64,000 nt of DNA from Caldicellulosiruptor hydrothermalis 108 (lineage in GTDB: Bacteria > Bacillota > Thermoanaerobacteria > Caldicellulosiruptorales > Caldicellulosiruptoraceae): contig NC_014652.1 in NCBI RefSeq assembly GCF_000166355.1, positions 271,001 to 335,000 of the forward strand, read 5' to 3'. Each line of letters opens with the position of its first letter. The first letter of the stretch is position 1. Under the pieces are notes generated by a model. That model was given only the letters and a program-made list of their open reading frames with translations, had not been told where the DNA came from and ran no database searches. This document shows, piece after piece, positions 33,616 through 42,095 of this stretch. The position numbers and the translations under genes were made by a program.

Positions 33616-35886
33616 TTATTTAGCAGTTACCAAATTTCTATTTTGTAAGCTTATAAGCCCATATAAAAGAGCTCCTGCAAGCATGGCAATGGTAAATCCA
33701 AATTCCATTGAAAGCATAATTGATAAAACTGAGCCTATAACTGACATTACACCATTGAGTCCCCACATCACAGGAATTGTTTTGCTTTTCTTTTTATTTT
33801 CGCTTAATATCTTTATACCTCTTGGGAACGGCATTCCCATGAAAAAGCCTTGAATCATAACCAGTATGGCTGCAATTAGTATTTTGCTAACTAAACTAAA
33901 ATCAGAGGTCACTTTGAATATTGAGTTTAAAGAGAATATTAGACCAATATTTATTACCATGACCAAAAGAGCAGGCAAATATATTCTATTTGACAGATTA
34001 TTAAACACCTTTGCATTGCTAAAGTATGCACCTATTCCGCTGCCAATCAAAAGCCCAGCAAGTACATAATTGAAGGCAAGTACTGGATGACCCAAGTATA
34101 GAATAAACTTTTGAATAAGCGGAATCTCAATTAGCATGTAGCCTATTCCTAAGCTTGAAAAATACAAAGAAGGTTTGAACGCTTTTTCTTGAGAGATAAT
34201 TGGTGTAAACAATATCATGCTTCCCAGAAGTATGAAAAAGAAGATAAATACCAACACAGGTGAAACCCCTTTGCTAAAGTCATAAAAGTATGGCTTGTCG
34301 TCGGTTGCAGGCGTTGCACTAAATGAAAATCCGTTTTCGAACTGTACTAAAGTTAAATGGCCTTGCTTTATATGGTAAAGTGGTCCCTTATCGTTAACAT
34401 AGGGGATATAAAGCGGAATAATCTTCCCTCTGTCTGCAGTCTCTTTTAATTTCTTGCTCTCAAGTTGAGAAAAAGGTTTGTTTTTTACAATGATCAATGG
34501 ATAGTGAATATGTTCATTGCCATCCATAAGTTGAACCTCTTTAGCAAAAATAGCCATATATTTTGGAGTATCTTTAATTGCTATACCCTTTTTATTCAGC
34601 TGACGCAGAATGGTTGCTATTAATTTGCTCATATCCTCTTCATCATGAGCTAAAAAGGCAAGTTTTCCATTATCTGTTAAGTGATTCATATAGTCCTCAA
34701 GAGCTTCAACTGTAAACAGATAGTTTTCTGAAAGAGCATAACCTATGTTTTGGGATGCATTTGTCATGACCAGTGCTAAGAATATCACATCATATTTTTC
34801 CTTAGATTTTCTTACAAAATTTCTGCCATCTTCACCATAGATTTTTACTTCTGGTCTGTTATAGATGTCTCCATTAAACTCTTTAAAGTGCCTTACAGCG
34901 TCAATACTTGATGTATTTATTTCAACTCCAGTTATTTGTTTACCATTTCCAGCTAAAGCATACAGAATATCCCTACCCCCACCAGGACCAATTATCAATG
35001 TTTTATGATTGTTTCCAAAGGAAAAAGGCAAATATTCAATGTCATCTTTGTATTTGTTCAAACTGCTTTTTTTACCATCAAATCTATACATAGGTGCGTT
35101 TGCTGTTCCGTCAATTGTGACTATCATTTCATCGTTATCACCTTCTACTTTAATAACATCTGTTCGTGAAAATGCATTCCATTTGGTATATACAATCTTA
35201 GCTTTTTGGTTTGATTTTGCAATACTGCCAAGTGTTTTTGTTTTGTTTGTAATAAATCCGATGAAATTCTGTTCAATTGAGTAAACGTACTTGTTTGGTA
35301 TAAAAAGCCCAAGCAAGAAAACAGCTAATACTCCAATACTAAGTAACATTTTCTTTTTAAACTGGGCACTTAGGATCAGCCAAGCTATGACTGAAATAAT
35401 GCAAATCAAAATTACAGTTCTATATACTCCAAGATTGTTTAAAGAAAGTAACACAATTATGCTGCCAAATCCTGAACCTATGAGGTCGGCAAAATATAGC
35501 TTGTTGCTTATTTTCCCAAACTGCTCAAATACGGTGGAGAAAAAGTAACCACCTATTATAAAAGGTAATGTAGCTAGAATTAGGTAAATCAATACGTTAT
35601 TTTGAAACGGCAATACATATATGATTCCCAGTGAAAATATGTACGAGATAGAAAGAAGAAATAAGGCCTTAACCAATGAATTAGTTTTTAAATCTTCACT
35701 TTTTTGACGCTGATTGTAAGCTATTATTCCACCTATTCCAAGCCCAAATATAGCAAATGATGTAATCAAGAAAGTATAATGATACCAAAATAAGGCAGAG
35801 TATATTCGATTTAATATAACCTGGTATATAAACAATGAAATTGATACTAAGCTTATGCTAACCAAAATCACTTTCATTTCCTCCAT
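33616..35886 (-). CDS. membrane-embedded spermidine-synthase-like protein
   Basis: The 756 residues form about seven N-terminal transmembrane helices, a soluble SpeE-like Rossmann domain (about residues 260-500) and about five more C-terminal helices. The Rossmann part shows 'TLIIGPGGGRDILYALAGNGKQITGVEINTSSI' (GxGxG and acidic E-I-N), 'VKIYGEDGRNFVRKSKEKYDVIFLAL' and 'YLFTVEALEDYMNHLTDNGKL', as in polyamine aminopropyltransferase homologues. Such fused membrane forms are known, but most have no proven polyamine activity. The ATG at 35886 lacks a clear ribosome site, and a second ATG at 35877 is close behind a GGAGG. It lies between CcdA and the His-rich gene. Confidence 0.85.
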   Translation of the reverse strand: MEEMKVILVSISLVSISLFIYQVILNRIYSALFWYHYTFLITSFAIFGLGIGGIIAYNQRQKSEDLKTNSLVKALFLLSISYIFSLGIIYVLPFQNNVLIYLILATLPFIIGGYFFSTVFEQFGKISNKLYFADLIGSGFGSIIVLLSLNNLGVYRTVILICIISVIAWLILSAQFKKKMLLSIGVLAVFLLGLFIPNKYVYSIEQNFIGFITNKTKTLGSIAKSNQKAKIVYTKWNAFSRTDVIKVEGDNDEMIVTIDGTANAPMYRFDGKKSSLNKYKDDIEYLPFSFGNNHKTLIIGPGGGRDILYALAGNGKQITGVEINTSSIDAVRHFKEFNGDIYNRPEVKIYGEDGRNFVRKSKEKYDVIFLALVMTNASQNIGYALSENYLFTVEALEDYMNHLTDNGKLAFLAHDEEDMSKLIATILRQLNKKGIAIKDTPKYMAIFAKEVQLMDGNEHIHYPLIIVKNKPFSQLESKKLKETADRGKIIPLYIPYVNDKGPLYHIKQGHLTLVQFENGFSFSATPATDDKPYFYDFSKGVSPVLVFIFFFILLGSMILFTPIISQEKAFKPSLYFSSLGIGYMLIEIPLIQKFILYLGHPVLAFNYVLAGLLIGSGIGAYFSNAKVFNNLSNRIYLPALLVMVINIGLIFSLNSIFKVTSDFSLVSKILIAAILVMIQGFFMGMPFPRGIKILSENKKKSKTIPVMWGLNGVMSVIGSVLSIMLSMEFGFTIAMLAGALLYGLISLQNRNLVTAK

Positions 35887-35907
35887 TATTATAATTTTCT
35901 TTATTTG

Positions 35908-36639
35908 TTACATTCCAAACGGCAATTTATAAGGTAGTAGCCTGCTAAAAATTGCTGTCAAGTCTTGGAGTTTGTTTAAAAACATCACAATGCCAAGGAA
36001 AATGAGAGTAGCTCCTGCAACTGCACAGATAGCATTTTGGAATTTCTTTGCCCTTTTTATAGCATTAATCGCGTGGGGTAGATAATAACCAACGAGCAAA
36101 TACGGTATTGCAAGACCTAAGGAAAACAAGAACATGATTGTCATGCCTACAGAGGCACTTTTTGTGGTTGTGGTATATATCAGCATGGAATATAAAATTG
36201 GCCCAATGCAATGGGAACATACTATAGCAAAAAACAGACCTATTAAGAAAGTAGTAAAATATCTTGATGGTGTCTTGATGTTATCTGCACTATATTTATT
36301 CAAAAAAGAAAAATTTAGATTTAGCAGACCAATCAGATTCAATCCCATTATTATGGTTATTGCGCCACCTATTTTATTCATTATCGTGGTGTAACCACTT
36401 AACCATCTGCCAATACTTCCTCCTAAAGCCCCTGCAATTGTAAAAACAAGTGTAAAAGCAGATACAAATATAAAAGTATTTATGAGAATAAATTTCCTCA
36501 TTTTTTTGTGAAGCTCTATATCCTTCAAATCTCTAATTGATACACCTGTGATTAGTGAAAAATATACACTTATCATGGGTATTATGCAGGGTGAGAAAAA
36601 AGATGTTAATCCTGCTGCAAAAGGTAGTAAATAAACCAC
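35908..36639 (-). CDS. ccdA: CcdA/DsbD-type thiol-electron transporter
   Basis: This 243-residue membrane protein with six predicted helices is of the CcdA family, which carries reducing equivalents from cytoplasmic thioredoxin to the outside. The N-terminal 'FAAGLTSFFSPCIIPMISVYF' and mid-protein 'FFAIVCSHCIGPILYSML' provide the two membrane cysteines (CxxP- and CxGP-type). The start is GTG at 36639 with AGGAGG 9 bp upstream. It follows the signal-bearing gene by 13 bp. A matching extracytoplasmic thioredoxin-like partner (ResA type) is not visible here. Confidence 0.92.
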   Translation of the reverse strand: MVYLLPFAAGLTSFFSPCIIPMISVYFSLITGVSIRDLKDIELHKKMRKFILINTFIFVSAFTLVFTIAGALGGSIGRWLSGYTTIMNKIGGAITIIMGLNLIGLLNLNFSFLNKYSADNIKTPSRYFTTFLIGLFFAIVCSHCIGPILYSMLIYTTTTKSASVGMTIMFLFSLGLAIPYLLVGYYLPHAINAIKRAKKFQNAICAVAGATLIFLGIVMFLNKLQDLTAIFSRLLPYKLPFGM

Positions 36640-36652
36640 TTCGTGGATCCTC

Positions 36653-37189
36653 CTAATTTAAAAACTTTTTGTCCCACCTATAAATTCTCAATTTGACACC
36701 TCCAATATTTTGTAACTCCAATTGGATATATTTGGTTTTAGGGGTAATAAGATTTTTACCGTTTATTTTTTTTGGTATTTTGATAAATGCCATCACATGA
36801 TGGCCTGAACCTTCAATCCACCATTTTGCGTTATTGACTTTTATACCTTCACTCGTGCTAAACAATACCTTCCCATTAAAATTGAGTGTAGACAAATCAA
36901 TCTGATGATTGTCCAAAAACACCTCAAACACCAGGTTATCTTTGTCATCTTTTATAGGATTTAGATACCTCACTCCAATGGTGATGAAGCCTTCACTATT
37001 TATTATCAGAGGGTCCGGAGAATTGTTTTTGGAACTTGTACTTTGTTTTGAATCCTGCCGATAAGTAGTTTTAGTCTGAGTATTACTTTGTTTCTTCTGT
37101 TGTGAGATTATAACTTGAGCATACAGCGAAGATACTACAAATGCAAAAAGTACAGCAATCACAATTATTCTTTTTGTCTTCTTGGTCAT
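36653..37189 (-). CDS. exported or anchored hypothetical protein, first gene of the CcdA cluster
   Basis: This 178-residue protein has an N-terminal signal or anchor (IIVIAVLFAFVVSSLYAQ), a Gln/Thr/Ser-rich linker (about residues 25-60) and a beta-rich domain ('GFITIGVRYLNPI', 'LVFEVFLDNHQIDLS', 'WWIEGSGHHVMAFIKIP', 'YIQLELQNIGGVKLRIYRW'). The domain resembles an Ig-like fold; the two His of GSGHHVM might bind metal. An ATG upstream in frame (37210) lies before the GGGGGAAT site, so 37189 is used. Four tandem 11-bp repeats lie 150-190 bp upstream. The family is unknown to me. Confidence 0.75.
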   Translation of the reverse strand: MTKKTKRIIVIAVLFAFVVSSLYAQVIISQQKKQSNTQTKTTYRQDSKQSTSSKNNSPDPLIINSEGFITIGVRYLNPIKDDKDNLVFEVFLDNHQIDLSTLNFNGKVLFSTSEGIKVNNAKWWIEGSGHHVMAFIKIPKKINGKNLITPKTKYIQLELQNIGGVKLRIYRWDKKFLN

Positions 37190-37511
37190 CAAAACATTCC
37201 CCCTTTGCATTCTGACTTAGGATAAAAGAACATTTTTAAAGAGACAGTTTTTCTCATTAAATTTAAAGTAAACCTATTTATTTACTCGGAATTATTATAT
37301 AAATTATTTTATCAGAGGTGATTTAAAAGTCAATTGACTTAACAAATTCTTTACAAATTCTTTGCAATTTATTTACACCTTTAGCTGAAGGAATATTGAA
37401 CTTAAGTGTTTGTAAAGTGGTAGAATAATTTTAAAGAATAATTTCGATAGAGAGAGCTGAAACAAGTCTAAAAATGAATGATAAACATATTGAAATGAAA
37501 GGAGAAAATAT
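37190..37511. other. divergent intergenic region between CcdA cluster and methyltransferase
   Basis: It holds a minus-strand -10 (TATAAT, 37294-37299), the 11-bp tandem repeats at 37338-37377 and, on the plus strand, an AT-rich promoter region (GTAGAATAAT near 37420) before the methyltransferase gene. No open gene is visible. Confidence 0.7.
37338..37377 (-). promoter_or_regulatory. four tandem 11-bp repeats, likely response-regulator site
   Basis: On the minus strand the sequence reads TGTAAATAAAT, TGCAAAGAATT, TGTAAAGAATT and TGTTAAG in exact 11-bp steps. It lies about 40 bp upstream of the -10 at 37294-37299, a normal activator position. The unit matches the repeats before the two-component genes at 43128-43160. 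Confidence 0.75.
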
Positions 37512-38135
37512 ATGAAAAACAAAACAGAGATAATCAGGAGAAGATATGATAGAGCTGCTAAATACTATGATGCAGTTGAAAGTATGATGGAGAAGAAATG
37601 GTTTTCACAGTGGAGGAAGTTATTATTTAGCTTTGTCAAGGGACCTAAGGTTTTAGAAGTAGGTGTTGGGACAGGTAAAAATATGCCTTACTATAGTCAA
37701 GATTGGGAGATAGTTGCAATAGATTTTAGCCCCAAGATGCTGGAAAAAGCAAAAGAAAGGGCTGTGAAATTAAATTTGCAAGTAGACTTAAAACTTATGG
37801 ATGTTCAGAATTTAGAATTTGCTGATAACTCTTTTGATACAGTTGTGACAGCCTGTGTATTTTGTTCAGTGCCAGATCCAATTTTAGGTTTGAAAGAAAT
37901 CCGCAGAGTCTTAAAAGACGATGGACTTTTAGTAATGCTTGAGCATGTTCGAAGCAAAAAAGAGCCAATAGGCAAAATAATGGATATATTAAACCCATTA
38001 GTTGTTGGCATTTATGGAGCTAATATAAATCGCAATACAGTGGAGAATGTTAAAAAAGCCGGGTTTGAGATAGTTGAGGAAAAGAACTTGCTATCTGATA
38101 TTGTAAAACTAATTATTGCAAAGCCTAGGTTATGA
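37512..38135 (+). CDS. class I SAM-dependent methyltransferase
   Basis: This 207-residue methyltransferase has the UbiE/Methyltransf_11 layout: motif I 'VLEVGVGTGKNMPYY' (about residue 47), 'IVAIDFSPKMLEKAKERA', motif post-I 'LKLMDVQNLEFADNSFDTVVTACVFCSVPDP' and 'LLVMLEHVRSKKE'. It is soluble, although related proteins methylate lipids (PmtA type). AAAGGAG lies 8 bp before the ATG. It starts 135 bp from the repeat array of the divergent CcdA cluster. The stop codon is immediately followed by a long AT-rich hairpin. Substrate unknown. Confidence 0.88.
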   Translation: MKNKTEIIRRRYDRAAKYYDAVESMMEKKWFSQWRKLLFSFVKGPKVLEVGVGTGKNMPYYSQDWEIVAIDFSPKMLEKAKERAVKLNLQVDLKLMDVQNLEFADNSFDTVVTACVFCSVPDPILGLKEIRRVLKDDGLLVMLEHVRSKKEPIGKIMDILNPLVVGIYGANINRNTVENVKKAGFEIVEEKNLLSDIVKLIIAKPRL

Positions 38136-38190
38136 ATAGTGTTTAAAATACTAAAAACTATTTAAAATTTTACTAAACACTATTCTTTGT
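38135..38190 (+). terminator. hairpin after the methyltransferase gene
   Basis: AATAGTGTTTA (38135-38145) pairs with TAAACACTATT (38174-38184) around an AT-rich inner part and is followed by CTTTGTT. It is a terminator-like structure at the junction with the IS607 element. Confidence 0.55.
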
Positions 38191-38229
38191 TAGGCTATAT
38201 TCAGCCTAACTGGGTGTAACCCCACACCC
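38189..38229 (-). ncRNA. hairpins at the tnpB 3' end, possible omega-RNA segment
   Basis: On the minus strand GGGTGTGGGGTTACACCC is followed by GTTAGGCTGAATATAGCCTAAC; each folds on itself. In known TnpB systems the reRNA/omega-RNA overlaps the 3' end of tnpB and ends at the element boundary, which is where these hairpins lie. Structure is seen, function inferred. Confidence 0.4.
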
Positions 38230-39395
38230 TCTATCCCCTTAGCAAATGCTTCGGGGAATACTTTTCTTATAATATTATACGCACTGTTCACATCCGCATT
38301 TATTAATATCCCTTTGTTGCTCCTAAATAAGCCTCTCTTTATTCTTCGACGTGGATTATAGTTTATTTCATTGATTTCTTCTCCATCTAAAAAACTGCAG
38401 CCACTTGTGTAGCTCTCTTCTGTAATTATTATGTTAATTCCTTCTTCTTCACACTTATACTTGAGCATATTTACGAACTGATAAAATGGTATCGAAGCAA
38501 AATTTTGATTATTTACTTTGCCAAGCTCTATCTCCTGCTTCCAATTCGGATTATACCCAACAACAAGGGTGTCTATATTATATTGTTTACACCATTTGAC
38601 TATAAAACGGCTTGCTTTGTGCATGTAATCCAAAAGCTTGTTGTTCCTCTTTAAAGTCAACTTCTCTATTCTTCTGCTGCTGCCTCTATTGCCTACATAA
38701 CTCATAAGCTGTGCTCTTTTCTTGTTGTAATACTGATTTATTGACTTAATAACTTTGCCATTAATAACAATAGGCTTTATGCCTATGTTATTTACTAAAG
38801 TTACAAAGTTATTAAGCCCTAAATCTATTCCTGCTATCTTCTTTGGTGGTCTTTGTATCTTGCCTATTTCCTTTTCATAAACTATTTCAACTACATAAAT
38901 GCTTCCTTTTGGAATTATCCTGACTTCTTTTAATTTATCTGTTATTCTTGTCTTTAGCTTTAATTCTGTCTTCGGAAAAGTCAAATAACCATTTTTAATC
39001 CTGCACTGCTGATTTGTGAAAATAGCTATGCTCCTGCCGTCTTTCTTCTTATACTTTGGCAATTTAGGTCTGCCTAAAAATTTGCTTTTATCTTTACTCC
39101 ATTCTTCTATAGCTTTAAAAAATGACTTCCAGTTCCTATCAAGAAGTCTTAGCACTTGCTGTGAAGTCTGAGCTGGCAGGCTCTTATAAGTCTCATGTTC
39201 TTTTAACATTTTGTCAAGTTCTCTGTATCTTATCCATCTGCCATTGTGTATAAATTCCTGTCTTACAGTGTAGTTTGCAAAGTTGTATAAATTCTTTGCT
39301 GCAAAACACACTTTATCACAATAAGACCATAATTCATGGTTCTTGTTTATCTGTATTTGCTCTGTCCTCTTGACTATTATCTTCAAACACCTCAC
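38190..39395 (-). CDS. tnpB: TnpB RNA-guided nuclease of the IS607 element
   Basis: This 401-residue TnpB/OrfB protein is a Cas12-like nuclease. The RuvC-type acidic residues are visible in 'KKIAGIDLGLNNFVTLV' (D), 'INIIITEESYTSGCSFLDGEE' (E) and 'LINADVNSAYNIIRK' (D). The N-terminal part has the family pattern 'LRLLDRNWKSFFKAIEEWSKDKSKFLGRPKLPKYKKKDG'. Between the last two catalytic positions only one cysteine is present, so the usual CxxC...CxxC zinc finger is absent. The GTG at 39395 overlaps the end of tnpA by 62 bp. The gene appears intact. Confidence 0.9.
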   Translation of the reverse strand: MRCLKIIVKRTEQIQINKNHELWSYCDKVCFAAKNLYNFANYTVRQEFIHNGRWIRYRELDKMLKEHETYKSLPAQTSQQVLRLLDRNWKSFFKAIEEWSKDKSKFLGRPKLPKYKKKDGRSIAIFTNQQCRIKNGYLTFPKTELKLKTRITDKLKEVRIIPKGSIYVVEIVYEKEIGKIQRPPKKIAGIDLGLNNFVTLVNNIGIKPIVINGKVIKSINQYYNKKRAQLMSYVGNRGSSRRIEKLTLKRNNKLLDYMHKASRFIVKWCKQYNIDTLVVGYNPNWKQEIELGKVNNQNFASIPFYQFVNMLKYKCEEEGINIIITEESYTSGCSFLDGEEINEINYNPRRRIKRGLFRSNKGILINADVNSAYNIIRKVFPEAFAKGIEGVGLHPVRLNIA

Positions 39396-39993
39396 TTTCT
39401 AAAAGCTTTCTTATTTTTTGAATTTTTCTTTTGCTGTAGAATTTCATGCTATAACAGTGTAGCAAACTTATAATTTCTTCAATTATTTCCTGAGAATCAA
39501 GCTTCTCACTTCCAACTTCCGATACAACAACTATTTCAGTGTTAAATTTTCTAAATAAGCGTTTAAACAATTCAAATCCCACTCTGCTCAACCTATCTTT
39601 ATAGGCTATAACAACCCTCTCTACCTTACCTGCAAGAATATCGTCAAGCATTTTAAAAAATTCATTTCTTTTTTCAAAGCTAATTCCACTTGCTATGTCA
39701 GAAAATACTCCATGTATTTTATAGCCATTACTAAAGCAAAACTGTTTTAACAGTTCAATTTGATTTTCTAAATCCCTCTTTTGTTTTGGAGTTGAAACCC
39801 TTGCATAAATATATGTTTTTCTTTCAACACCTTTCATAAAAATTTTGTATACGTCTTCTTCGTTATAATCATAAAATCCATTTGGCATAACTGTTACTCT
39901 TATTCTGCCTTCTTTTACGTATTTAGTTAGAGTTGGTCTTGAGATTTTTAATAATTCCAAAACTTCTTTTGCTTTCATATTTATATCACCCAT
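39334..39993 (-). CDS. tnpA: IS607-type serine recombinase
   Basis: The 219 residues form a MerR-like DNA-binding N terminus ('MKAKEVLELLKISRPTLTKYVKEGRIRVTVMPNGFYDYNEEDVYKIF') followed by a serine-recombinase catalytic domain, with the nucleophile Ser in 'TYIYARVSTPKQKRDLENQIELL' and further motifs 'VFSDIASGISFEKRNEFFKMLDDIL' and 'RVVIAYKDRLSRVGFELF'. The helix-turn-helix before the catalytic domain is diagnostic of IS607 TnpA. Start codon choice is slightly uncertain (a second Met lies 5 codons downstream). It is intact, so the element may still move. Confidence 0.9.
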   Translation of the reverse strand: MGDINMKAKEVLELLKISRPTLTKYVKEGRIRVTVMPNGFYDYNEEDVYKIFMKGVERKTYIYARVSTPKQKRDLENQIELLKQFCFSNGYKIHGVFSDIASGISFEKRNEFFKMLDDILAGKVERVVIAYKDRLSRVGFELFKRLFRKFNTEIVVVSEVGSEKLDSQEIIEEIISLLHCYSMKFYSKRKIQKIRKLLESEVFEDNSQEDRANTDKQEP

Positions 39994-40254
39994 AAATATT
40001 ATAGCACAATTTAGAAGCCAGGCAAATATATTTTATTAAAAATTTTAATATGTTTAAAACCGTTTATTAATTTTTGCCACTATATTTAGAGTTGTTAAAT
40101 ATCTTACCATAATATACCATGAAAAGCAAAATGTTTTTGTTTTTAAATAAATTACTTTTTGGTATACATAATAATAAAAAATAATCACATTAAACTACCA
40201 ATCAGAATATATTAATAATGCAAAAAATATTTATTTTTAAAGGAGGTTTTTGGG

Positions 40255-41007
40255 ATGCCTAATTATTCGGTATTTACCAATAAGCCTGAAGAACTAAAGG
40301 TACAGATGTTTGGCTCAGATTTAAGTACACCAATTGCTGTGAATAATGACGGAAAGATATTCATAAAGTCAGTTGAAGATACTGTTAATATAACAGGAAC
40401 AATTACAGCTACAGATTTAGATATTAGAAATTTGATCAATACTCAGGATAGTGTACAGATATACGGAACAGATGGCACAACAAATAAACCCATTCTCACT
40501 GATACAGATGGTAAAATAGTGATAAGCTCAACGGGGGTATTATCAGTTCAAGCAACAGACCTTGATATCCGCAATCTGAATAATACCCAAGATAACATTC
40601 TAATATATGGTCTGAGCGATTCAGGAAATACTGCGATTTCAACAACAGCAACTGGGGATATTAATATCAATCATAACGGGAGAAAATTTTTTGAATTATC
40701 ATTGTTGAATGTTACGACTGGGGATGATTACCAGTACACTGACTTTATTGATGTATCAAATTATAGCACGTATTCGTTCTATGTAAAGAATACTGGAACA
40801 ACAAATGCAGCCGATATAGTGCTTCAAATAAGTCCAACAACTAATGCAGGTGATACTATAGACCTTTTATTGTTAGCTTCATTACCTGCAGGAGATAAAG
40901 ATGTTTTAGTTCCAAATAAATTTTTACGTTATATTCGTTTGGGCTATAAAAGCACAGTATCTTTATTGCCAACTACTCTTGATATATACTTCCAAGCTCA
41001 TGTATAA
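40255..41007 (+). CDS. DUF6385-like repeat protein
   Basis: This 250-residue, Thr/Asn/Asp-rich, cysteine-free protein has no signal peptide or membrane helix. Two near-identical segments, ATDLDIRNL-NTQD-IYG, start at residues 52 and 100 (period 48), each followed by a GTDG/SDSG turn. The C-terminal half is a beta-sandwich type domain ('FIDVSNYSTYSFYVKNTGT', 'DIVLQISPTTNAGDTI', 'FLRYIRLGYKST') of the kind annotated DUF6385. AAAGGAGG lies 9 bp before the ATG. A clear terminator follows. A related protein is encoded next (41133). Surface, phage-like or spore-coat-like structural roles are possible; I cannot decide. Confidence 0.8.
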   Translation: MPNYSVFTNKPEELKVQMFGSDLSTPIAVNNDGKIFIKSVEDTVNITGTITATDLDIRNLINTQDSVQIYGTDGTTNKPILTDTDGKIVISSTGVLSVQATDLDIRNLNNTQDNILIYGLSDSGNTAISTTATGDININHNGRKFFELSLLNVTTGDDYQYTDFIDVSNYSTYSFYVKNTGTTNAADIVLQISPTTNAGDTIDLLLLASLPAGDKDVLVPNKFLRYIRLGYKSTVSLLPTTLDIYFQAHV

Positions 41008-41020
41008 AAATGAATTTACT

Positions 41021-41047
41021 GAGTAGCTCATGGCTACTCTTTTTTTT
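41021..41047 (+). terminator. intrinsic terminator
   Basis: GAGTAGC (41021-41027) and GCTACTC (41033-41039) form a short stem followed by eight T residues. Confidence 0.9.
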
Positions 41048-41061
41048 GGGAAAATATCAGG

Positions 41062-41080
41062 TTATGTTTAATTAACATAA
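41062..41080. promoter_or_regulatory. inverted repeat before the second DUF6385-like gene
   Basis: TTATGTT-TAATT-AACATAA is a perfect 7-bp inverted repeat about 50 bp upstream of the start; AT-rich -10-like sequence (TATAAT at 41106) follows it. Possible operator. Confidence 0.4.
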
Positions 41081-41132
41081 TACGTGAATTTCTAATATAA
41101 TAAATATAATACAAAAAAAGGAGGAAAAAACA

Positions 41133-41984
41133 ATGCCAGAGATTATACTTAGAGCAAAGTTAGCATTATCGGTTACAAACTATGAAAATCAGAACAACCA
41201 AGTGGATAAGAGGATAATATTCATAGGAAGGGACGGTAAACATAATTTTAGAAGTCTTATGTTTTTTGACACATCATGTATACCAGAAAGTTGTACAATT
41301 ACAAAAGCTGAACTGGTTTTATTTAAAATAAAAGATTTTTATTCAACCCAAGATAAAATAATAAAAATACATGCTTTATTAGATTATTTTAGCTTCAAAA
41401 CAACATATAACAATATACCGGCTTATGAGAGTTTTTTTATTGAAGCACCAATTGATAATAGCAAAATTACAGCTGAAGTTAATGTTAAGGATATTGTTGT
41501 AAGATGGGTAGATGGGAGTTTAAAAAACAAAGGTATTATACTTTTTTTGAATGAAGATAAAAAATCGTTAATGGCTTTTACATCGTTTAGATTTCCAATT
41601 AGATATTTAAGACCCCTACTGAGGGTTGAATATGCTATGCCACAAATTCCTGATATTATAGTATCTAATCAGACTGTTCAAATTAAAGAACAGGAGGCTA
41701 TTTTAATAGGGACAACACAAGTTATAAGTAATAGCTACGATACAAGCTATATTTTGGATGGAACAGTAGTTGCTAAAAATGAAGGAACAAATCCGACTCA
41801 ACTAACTTTAGAATGTAGTAATGATAATTTAAATTGGATTGATGACGTATCAGTGATTTTAGAAGCAGGACAAATCAAAATAATGGTACCAAAATACTAT
41901 AGCAAATTTATCAGATTCAAGGCAAATGCCATTGGCAATATCAATATTAAGATAAGATATGTGTACAAAGAATTCATGCATTAA
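41133..41984 (+). CDS. DNRLRE-like/DUF6385-like structural protein
   Basis: This 283-residue protein has an N-terminal DNRLRE-type carbohydrate-binding or adhesion-like beta domain (about residues 1-165: 'RSLMFFDTSCIPESCTITKAELVLFKIK', 'DIVVRWVDGSLKNKGIILFL', 'RYLRPLLRVEYA') and a C-terminal domain similar to the one in the gene upstream ('YILDGTVVAKNEGTNPTQLTLECSNDNLNWID', 'YYSKFIRFKANA'). It lacks a signal peptide. GGAGG precedes the ATG. The shared C-terminal domain and position suggest a two-protein surface assembly. No function is established. Confidence 0.75.
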   Translation: MPEIILRAKLALSVTNYENQNNQVDKRIIFIGRDGKHNFRSLMFFDTSCIPESCTITKAELVLFKIKDFYSTQDKIIKIHALLDYFSFKTTYNNIPAYESFFIEAPIDNSKITAEVNVKDIVVRWVDGSLKNKGIILFLNEDKKSLMAFTSFRFPIRYLRPLLRVEYAMPQIPDIIVSNQTVQIKEQEAILIGTTQVISNSYDTSYILDGTVVAKNEGTNPTQLTLECSNDNLNWIDDVSVILEAGQIKIMVPKYYSKFIRFKANAIGNINIKIRYVYKEFMH

Positions 41985-42095
41985 ATGATAAATTCACAAG
42001 TTGGTAATGAGAATAATTCCCATTTGATTTTTAGTTTCAATATTTTTATTATAAAACAATTTCAAATTTGACAATAAACAAAAATTAACAGCAAA

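Larger units (their letters stand above)
38185..40010 (-). mobile_element. IS607-family element (approximate ends)
   Basis: It contains a serine-recombinase tnpA followed by tnpB in the same orientation, the IS607 arrangement. IS607 elements lack terminal inverted repeats, so the ends are set from the gene limits. Two small hairpins (38189-38210 and 38212-38229) cover the tnpB 3' end, where the guide RNA of TnpB normally lies. Confidence 0.85.
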
